Source of the DNA: Sorghum bicolor
Lineage: Eukaryota > Streptophyta > Magnoliopsida > Poales > Poaceae
NCBI RefSeq assembly: GCF_000003195.3
Contig: NC_012871.2
Location: forward strand, 50,553,262 to 50,617,261
Length of the DNA stretch: 64,000 nt
Direction of reading: 5' to 3'
Shown: one piece after another, positions 56,738 through 64,000 of the stretch
How positions within the stretch are numbered: the first letter of the stretch is position 1
Layout of the letters: each line of letters begins with the position of its first letter
Position numbers and translations under genes: made by a program
The notes under the pieces: model-generated
The model's input: only the letters and a program-made list of their open reading frames with translations
What the model was told of the DNA's origin: nothing
Database searches by the model: none

Positions 56738-59154
56738 TCAAGCTTGAGATTTAGGGACCCACATTTGCTTAGGGGCCTTGACCTTCTCTACTAGTTGCTT
56801 TGGCACCCAAATCTTCTTTGGCCATTGCTTGTTGGGCGGCCCCATGAAGCTAACCTTGACCTTGCCACACTTGTCTTTGCTTACAATGTAGTGAGCATTG
56901 AAGGCAAATGGTCTAGCATGCTTGGGCAAGGGTGGTGGTAGTGGTGCCTTACACTCATGAGCAAAGTGTCCTTCTTGGCCACACTCAAAGCATCTCTTTG
57001 GCTTTGGCTTGCTTGGTTGATCATGAGTGGCTAGTGACTTGATGAGCTTTGTTTGATGAGCCTTGTAGCCAATTCCACTCTTGTCCATCTTCATGACGGT
57101 GTTCATGAAAAGCTCACTTTGAAGGTCCTTCCCTTTTGTGAACTTTGCTAACCCCATGGTTAGATGTTCCTTCTCTTTCTTGAGCTTGTTGTTCTCTTGA
57201 GTTAGCTTCTTGATGATTGGGTCATTGTTACTTGCTAACTCATCCAAGATGAATGTCTCATCTTCTTCTTGCTTGTCATACATTAAACCAAGCTTGAGAT
57301 ATTGATTTTCTTCCTTGAGTAACTTGTTCTCATATGCAAGCTTCTTGTCTTGATCAAGTGACTCAATCACAATGGTCTTGTGCTTGGCTTGGTCTTGCAA
57401 CTCTTTCTTGAGCATGACAATTTCATCCTTGAGCTTGATAGTGTCCTCATAGCTCTCGACCACTACCACTTTCTTGCCCTTGCAATTCACACATTTGCTT
57501 GTGCTCTCCACAAGTAAGTCATCACAAGATGTGGCTACATCAAGCTTAGCAACATTGTTAGTAGCAACATGTGTTTCATCAATTGCAAGTTCATAAGCAA
57601 TCTCAAGGTTGTCATAGTTTGCTTTTAGAGTTGTTAGTTCTTCTTTCATTGCTCTATATCTAGTGATAAGATCATCATGAACACTCTCAAGTTTATCATG
57701 TTTTTCTTTGAGCTCTTTTAGAGAGAGTTTGAGCTCCTTGAGCTTAGTGGTCATGATCTCATTTTGGTTTCTAAGCTCATCACTAGACTTAAGCTTTGCT
57801 AGAAGTGTTTCATTTTCAAGTTCAAGCTTTTCATTTTCACTTCTAGATTTTCTTATGACTTTTGTGTACTTGTTAAGCAATTTTACAAGTTCATCATAAG
57901 AAGGTGATTCGTATTCACTATCACTTTCACTACTCTCATCCTCACTTTGTACCTTTCAGTCACCCTTAGCCATGAGGCATAGGTGAGTAGAGGATGTAGA
58001 TGGTGGTGAAGATGATGGAGATGGAGCATCGATGGCAATGGCGGCAACCTTCTCATCATCACTCTCATTGCCGGAGGAGTCACGAGCTCTCAATGTCGGT
58101 GAGCCAATCACCAACAATGTAAGCTTTGCCATTCTTTTTCTTGTAGTGCTCCTTCTTCTTGCCACCTTTCTTCTTGTATTGCTTCTTCTCATTCTTGTCA
58201 TCATCACTTGAGTCATCTTGCTCTTTGTTCTTCTTCTTGTATTTGTCCTTCTTGGGCTTTGGACATTGATGAGCAAGATGGCCAAGCTCACCACAATTGT
58301 AGCAATCCATCTCGGAGATGGGCTTTCTCTTGCTACTTGTGAAGAACTTCTTCTTCTTAGAGTCAAAGTTGACTCCATTCTTGTTGAGCTTCTTTAACAT
58401 CTTTGTGGTTCTTCTCACCATGAGGGCAATAGATGCATCATCATCACTTGAAGTTGATGACTCAACTTCAATCTTCTTGGCCTTGCCCTTGTGAGAAGCT
58501 TTGAGGGCCAAGTCCTTCTTCTCCTTCTTGGCCGATGAGGAACCATCTTGGGGGTTCATGTGCATGTACATCTCATGAGCATTAATCTTCCCCAATATGG
58601 CAGTTGGTGTAGCGGTGGAAAGATCGCCTTGATGAAGCACCGTTACTATGTGCCCATATTTTTCAAGGAAGCACACATAGTATCTTCCTTGCTACATCCG
58701 CCGCACTCATTTGAGTGAGGCCAAGTCCATTTAGCTTCTCTACAATAACATTCAAGCGAGAATACATTTCATTAGCATTTTCTTTGGGAAGCATCTCAAA
58801 TGTATTTAGCTTGTTCATCACTAAGTGATAGCGTTCCTCGCGTTCACTCTTTGATCCCTCATGGAGCGCACAAAGTTCCTTCCAAAGTTCATTGGCGGTT
58901 TTATGGCTCCGAACACGGTTGAATACCTCTTTGCAAAGGCCTCTAAAAATGTGGTTTTTGGCCTTCGCATTCCACTTCTCGTTTTCTTGCTCTTGTGGAG
59001 TAAGAGCGGTGTCCTTTGCCGGAGGGGTAAACCCTTCGGTCGTGGCTTTTAGGCACTTTATATCACATGCCTCAAGGTATGACTCCATCTGTATTTTCCA
59101 ATACAGGAAGTCATCCCCATCGAACATGGGTGGCGGTCCATCCCCGTTAGACAT
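56738..59154 (-). pseudogene. SIRE gag, frameshifted
   Basis: Starts MSNGDGPPPMFDGDDFLYW at 59154 with a copia-type UBN2 gag domain (YWKIQMESYLEAC; NELWKELCALHEG). A shift near 58665 leads to the part with the first CCHC knuckle (CYNCGELGHLAHQC, near 58304). A second shift near 58080 and a TGA near 57955 come before a long coiled coil (57880-57100). The second CCHC knuckle (CFECGQEGHFAHEC, near 56990) follows, then a basic C-terminus. Two knuckles and a long coiled coil are typical of SIRE gag. Confidence 0.87.
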
Positions 59155-59192
59155 CTTTTCTCTAGGCGATGAAGCCTAAATAAAGAGCACTA

Positions 59193-59205
59193 GGCTCTGA
59201 TACCA
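59193..59205 (-). other. SIRE primer binding site, initiator Met tRNA
   Basis: TGGTATCAGAGCC on minus, two bases after the 5' LTR end at 59208. This is the standard copia primer site. Confidence 0.92.
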
Positions 59206-59207
59206 AT

Positions 59208-60266
59208 TGAAAGGATCAAGATGCCCAAGAGGGGGGTGAATTGGGCTTCTCTAAAAATTTAAGCAACCTATAAGCTCCAATTCAACCCCTTGTGCCTAGT
59301 GTGACCTAGAGAGCTACCGGATAAAAGTTTTGCAACCTAGTTCCAATCCTATTCTAGCATGGCAATTCTAAGAATGTAAAAACACAAAGTAAATGCTAGA
59401 ATGTAAAGGAGTAGTGGAAGAAAGTGCTCGGCGATGTTTTGCCGAGGTATCGGAGAGTCGCCACTCTCCACTAGTCCTCGTTGGAGCACCCGCGCAAGGG
59501 TCTTGCTCCCCCTTGGTCCGCGCAGGGACCAAGTGCTCTCTACGGGCTGATTCTTCGACACTCCGTCGCGGTGAATCGCCCAAAACCGCTCACAAGCTTG
59601 ACACGAGCCACCCACAAGAACTCCGGGCGGTCATCGTGCCTCCAATCACCACCGAACCATCTAGGTGATGGCGATCACCAAGAGTAACAAGCAAAGAACT
59701 CTCACTTGACCCAAACAAGGCTCTAGAGAGTGGTGGATGCACACTTGACTCTTGGAACTCACTAGAGAAGGATTCTCCCAAGAAATCACTCAAAACTCAA
59801 TCCTCTCTAGGCTCTTGCTGCTCTCTTGCTCCACAACAAGTTTCTCTGATGTTCAAATGGGCAAGAGACCTCTCATGGATGAGGTGGAGGAGTATAAATA
59901 CTACCTAGGAAGTCCAAAGGTCGGCCAACCGTTTTCCACTGAAAACGGGGTCACCGGACGCACATTATGTTGCACCGGACGCACTGCACCGAGCGTCCGG
60001 TGCTCTATAATGGCTAACTGTACTTGCTTCTGACAGATCACCGGATGCTACCTTCCAGCGTCTGGTGCACCATCCGGTGCTCTGGGGAAACTTACATGCT
60101 CCATGCGCATGGGACCGGACGCTACCCGGTGCGTCCGGTGCTAGCATCCGGTGCTCAGGGCAGGTTTGCAACCTCCCTAGGTATGGTACCGGACGCTGCC
60201 CGGTGAGTCCGGTGCCAGCGTCCGGTGCCTAACCCTAAGCACGGCACTGTTCCAACGGCTAAGGAC
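59208..60266 (-). repeat. SIRE 5' LTR, partial
   Basis: Matches 39162-40036 and 41306-41490 of the 3' LTR closely, without the solo-LTR insert. It is cut at 60266 (GGCTAAGGAC) by the next element. The rest should lie beyond the window. It carries the CCGGACGC motif cluster at 59952-60232. Confidence 0.9.
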
Positions 60267-61921
60267 TGTTGGGTATTCTTAACATCATTACCAAAAGTAG
60301 ACTAAGTTCTCTAAATCTAGCAACGGTGCCAAAAATGCCAAACCTATCCCTCACACCACTTAAGCCAAGTTGTCATCCCCAGCATGATATGAGAGACGCG
60401 GTATTGAAATATGCAATTGCTCTTCTAAATAAATAATGAATGGGATCTGCAAGCGCACAGATTAATACCGATGCAGCATTTTAACCGGGAAGTATTCCAG
60501 GTATCGTTATTTATATTTTTACCACTAGGAAGGGATTAGCAATCATCACTATTGATTACACAATAGAATATGAGATTGAGCATCTATCATTGCATGTATA
60601 ATTGAGAACATTATATCTAACTCATCATACAGGGATAAGTGTCACATAAAAGATATATGAAATAATAATAGTGACAAGGATAACTAATCTGATCTATCCA
60701 CATAATAAATATGATAAGCACCTCAATTAGATACTCTAGAAAGTCATTAGCATGGTATTAGAACGAACTACAAGAATATTCCCTAAGTTATTCTTAACTA
60801 TATAGTCTAGCATTATCATAGTTAGTGCAAGCATACTTAGCAATCATTGTGAGATAAGACTACGCCCATGCATAGTGATATTAGCAAGGAATATGAGAAA
60901 CATAGCAATCACTCCCCTGTAATAATGTTGCTCTGCCAGCCCAATATACGAGAGGGGGACTATATAAGAATCAATGAAGCTGTCACTATCACGAACCACC
61001 CCACGATCTGGCATATTGGGTACAATCGCAGATAAATACGGTATAAGCACCACGCCTACACAATATCTATCATTTACCCATGGATCCGATGGATAAACGC
61101 TATACGATCCTAAGCATGTATATAGATCCAATCTAACTAAGCCAAGTACATAACTATGATAAACTAAGAACAATATAATCTTGAATATAAGCAAGTAGAG
61201 CAAAGTCATAAGCAATATATTGAAGTAGAACAAAGTCATATTCATAATATTGAAGAACAAAGATAATTAGAAAGCAATTAGAAGCACAATTAGAGAATTA
61301 CCAAGAATCCTCCTGACAGATCCGGAAACCAATCGAAGATTGACTCCTTCTAGTTCTAATCCTATGTAGCTATGCTAATCTATATGTCTAATTGATGTGG
61401 TGGCTCTAATCTTGATCAGAGGCTTCTTCTCCCTTGATGGAACAATGAATTAGGGTTGAGAGGCTCTCTCCTCCAGGGGCCAGGGGGTCTGGTTTTATAG
61501 TCCCTCCAAGTGAATATGGGCCCTTGGATGAAACCGACATAGATTGTATGGTTTAGATTCATCCTTTAGGTCGGTGGAGATCTCCCGCAAAGCAGAGTCC
61601 TGATTGGACACAGGAGGTGGGCGGGCGCCCAGGGCAGGAGGGCGGGCGCCCTGCCTCTGGCCCCGTTTCGCCTCTGCTTCGGTCTCGTGGCTTCTAGAGT
61701 CTTCTAGATGTAAGATAGTTGCACAACACGTTAATATCTTTACGTAATCCTGACATGTGGGCCTTTCTTCCATATTTCCTGATATCCCCCTGCAGAAATA
61801 GACAAACACCAAAACTCGTGGAATTCTGTCAGATAAAACCCTAAGTCTAGATCTTGATTTCATTTGGATCCTTTTCTTTATTTATTTGATAATTAAATTT
61901 GATACTTAAGGACCGTCAACA
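60267..61921 (-). mobile_element. 3' LTR of a second gypsy-like element
   Basis: On plus it starts TGTTGGGTATTCTTAAC and ends GACCGTCAACA, 1655 bp, minus orientation. It is related to but distinct from the 45511-52711 LTRs, and carries no obvious hexamer tract. It is inserted in the SIRE 5' LTR. The TSD cannot be checked because the other end lies outside. The open frames inside it are not meaningful. Confidence 0.87.
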
Positions 61922-64000
61922 AACTCCCCCAAGCTTACCTCTTGCTCGTCCCTGAGCAAGGAGTTGCAATATATTTAAAAATTGACGGTACACATGCTTT
62001 TAAATAAGATCTCATCTATGAGTTAGAGTAAACTGTCAAGACTTAAAACTTACTTACTTTACCTTCACCATGGGACTTGTAACCGTCACTTCTGTCTTGA
62101 GTGGTTAAAAGATAGAACAGTCTAGCCAAGTGCCATGTCTCTTATTCTTGATCAGCTATAGCTCTGGGGTTTTTGCAAATTTTCTAATAAAACTCAAAGA
62201 TTCCTTGTATGATTCTCTCATATCTCTCTTTTGTGGTATTTCTGGATCCTTACCAAGGCATTGATGGTATATGCCTTCTCTCAAGATATGTAGTATTTGT
62301 GGTATAAGGCATAGTGACATTGCCTTCTCTCTCACCCTACTATAATAAGGCTTTAATATCTGGAGCTCATAGGTGGGAGATAAAGTATACATACTTACAA
62401 GACATTTATTGTATAGTCAAACCATGGATCCAAAGTAACAAATCAATAAGTTTAATCAAGATGTGCATGTGTGGCGAATGAATGGTGTATGGTGATGATG
62501 GTGATAACAATGGTGAAAACAATGGTGGTGGAAGTCTAATTCTACTTTGCTCTTTGAGGGGATACATACCTTCCTTGCCTTTGAAACTTTATGAGGAGAA
62601 TGAGATGCTCTTCTTTTTCTTTTCTCTCAGGTGGGTATCTTGCACCCCTAATTCTACTATCGGACACTTGTCCATTTTTACCTCTCGTCTCACTTTTTCT
62701 TTTCTTTCGAGGTTCCGAGCACTTGCTCCTTTTTGTTTCCTCATATCTTCTTTTTCTCTTTTTTTTAGAGCATTCATCTCTTGAGATAATATGGCAAGTG
62801 GTAGTAACAAGATAACTAGAGCATTTATTTCACAAGGGGAAAACAGAAATATTTTTGGTTACTCTCTCCCGGATTAGGAGTAGAATATTTTTGGGTGATT
62901 CTGGAGATGGAATGGGTGGATATATGTGGATGGTACTTCCGGAGTAGAAGTAGCATATATGAGTGGACGTGCAAGTCTTGATTTAACCACATGACAAGCT
63001 CCCTAAGGGTCAACACAGCTTGACCACACTCAATGCTCATAAGCAATAAATAATAAATGTGTGGCTCAAAGTCTAGCAAGCATGTATATATGGCTGTGGT
63101 AGGAATTTAAACTCTCATCATATAGGAACTCATCATGCAATATTTTAAAGATTTTCAAAAATAAAATTCTCCAGAATTCTAGCATCTCTAGGAACAGATA
63201 AACAGCAGCTCAACCTTCCCATATCGTATCCGTTAACAACTTAGACTTCAGATCAAGTTTTCATCCCACAAGTTTAGGTCTAGAGCAAGCTTTAAATTAT
63301 AACAGTTATGTCTAAACTTGAGAGAGATCTTAAAATTTGCAAATTAGGCAGAGCAACTATTTATCATATCCATGCTTAAGTTTTATTTAGATATAGATTA
63401 GCATAGCTACTTTATTTATTTATTAAACACACTAAGCAAAAGACATATATATATATAAGCATAAAATCTTTATTTGGTTTTCCATAGTTTATGTGTATTT
63501 ATATTCTAAAATAATATAAGTATAAAGATAGAAATACTTATCGGGATAAATGGGGGTGCTCTCCCCCAAGCTGAATTTTGACGTAATTTCTCTTGATGTA
63601 GCTAGCAGGCGGCAGAGGTGTATTTGAAAGTCAGTAGCATTCTGACAACGATTAGAATGTCCTCCGTCTGCTAGTCTTCTTGATTCTTAAATTCTGTGGA
63701 GCTCAAATAGACAACATAGCTAGTGGAACTGATTAAGTGTTAGCATAAATATCTAGCCTTTATCATGTTGAGACTCCTTAATAATTGTTACTCCCTGTTT
63801 TTTATATTTTTGTTTTATAAAGCAGAAAAATAATTATTTTATTTTTATGCCACCACAGTGAATGTACTTATGGGTTTTATGCCACTCGTCTACTCACATG
63901 GGGCTTACTGTTTTTCACATTTTTATTTTCTTTCTAGGATAATATGAACATGATTAACTAAGTAAACTATTTGAAATAATTGAAAGGGAAAGGATAACTA
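61922..64000 (-). mobile_element. Internal region of the second gypsy-like element, continuing past the window
   Basis: The polypurine tract AAGCTTGGGGGAGT (minus) adjoins the LTR at 61922-61935. The rest matches 49320-51417 of the other element in inverse orientation. It has no coding domains. Gag, protease and PBS, if any, lie outside. Confidence 0.8.

Larger units (their letters stand above)
39162..60266 (-). mobile_element. SIRE-type Ty1/copia retrotransposon, 5' LTR incomplete
   Basis: On minus, in order: 5' LTR (from beyond 60266 to 59208), PBS for initiator Met tRNA, gag, pol in copia order (protease, integrase, RT, RNase H), a spacer, an env-like frame, polypurine tract, 3' LTR (42024-39162). 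The env-like frame downstream of pol and the two-finger gag identify the SIRE/Maximus lineage (Opie/Ji relatives). A gypsy-like element occupies 45511-52711, a solo LTR 40037-41300, and another element interrupts the 5' LTR at 60267. All coding parts carry frameshifts or stops. Confidence 0.9.

Overview
The window is plant nuclear DNA, almost certainly from a grass. The repeat families fit an Andropogoneae-type genome such as sorghum, but I cannot fix the species from sequence alone. It is a stack of transposable elements nested in one another. Only one gene is convincingly of host type: a 41-codon DVL/ROTUNDIFOLIA-like peptide gene on the minus strand at 8040-8165, with a TATA box at 8279-8288. 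All boundaries below come from terminal repeats and target-site duplications (TSDs) read directly from the sequence.

Left part (1-10537). A PIF/Harbinger element (550-6392, TSD TAA) sits inside what looks like a Ty3/gypsy LTR (1-546 plus 6396-6863). It encodes an apparently intact DDE transposase (1056-2471, two exons) and, on the other strand, a three-exon Myb/SANT-type ORF1 protein (2802-4547). Its right end is not a normal terminus. It is an inverted, nearly identical copy of the first 1.5 kb of the element, so the element carries 1.5-kb palindromic arms. Next come the DVL-like gene and a 934-bp Tip100-like hAT derivative (8315-9248) inserted about 26 bp upstream of the gene's TATA box.

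Middle part (10538-39161). A small hAT element (10546-23321, 8-bp TSD CATACTAC) has been filled by a CACTA (En/Spm) element (CACTA-1, 10563-22307, TSD GGC), a 166-bp hAT MITE and a Tourist-like MITE. A second CACTA (CACTA-2, 23899-35772, minus orientation, TSD GAC) landed 25 bp inside the end of a third, older CACTA (CACTA-3, starting at 23874 and resuming at 35776). CACTA-1 and CACTA-2 share the plan subterminal repeats, TNP2-type transposase, spacer, second gene ending in a ULP1/C48 protease domain, subterminal repeats. All four of these large genes are broken by stops or frameshifts. CACTA-2 also carries a small intact two-exon GRF zinc-finger gene (34457-34943). In it the 3' half of TNP2 is replaced by a 679-bp tandem satellite that exists as a single degenerate copy in CACTA-1.

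Right part (39162-64000). A minus-strand Ty1/copia element of SIRE type (3' LTR, env-like region, pol, gag, PBS, 5' LTR) fills the rest. It was itself hit three times by one Ty3/gypsy-like family: a solo LTR in its 3' LTR (40037-41300, TSD GTGCT), a complete non-autonomous element between pol and env-like (45511-52711), and a related minus-strand element in its 5' LTR (60267 to beyond the window). Both SIRE LTRs and the pol-env spacer are studded with paired CACCGGACGC / GCGTCCGGTG motifs.

I see no tRNA, rRNA, CRISPR or bacterial-type operon. Every boundary was read by eye; no alignment or database search was run.
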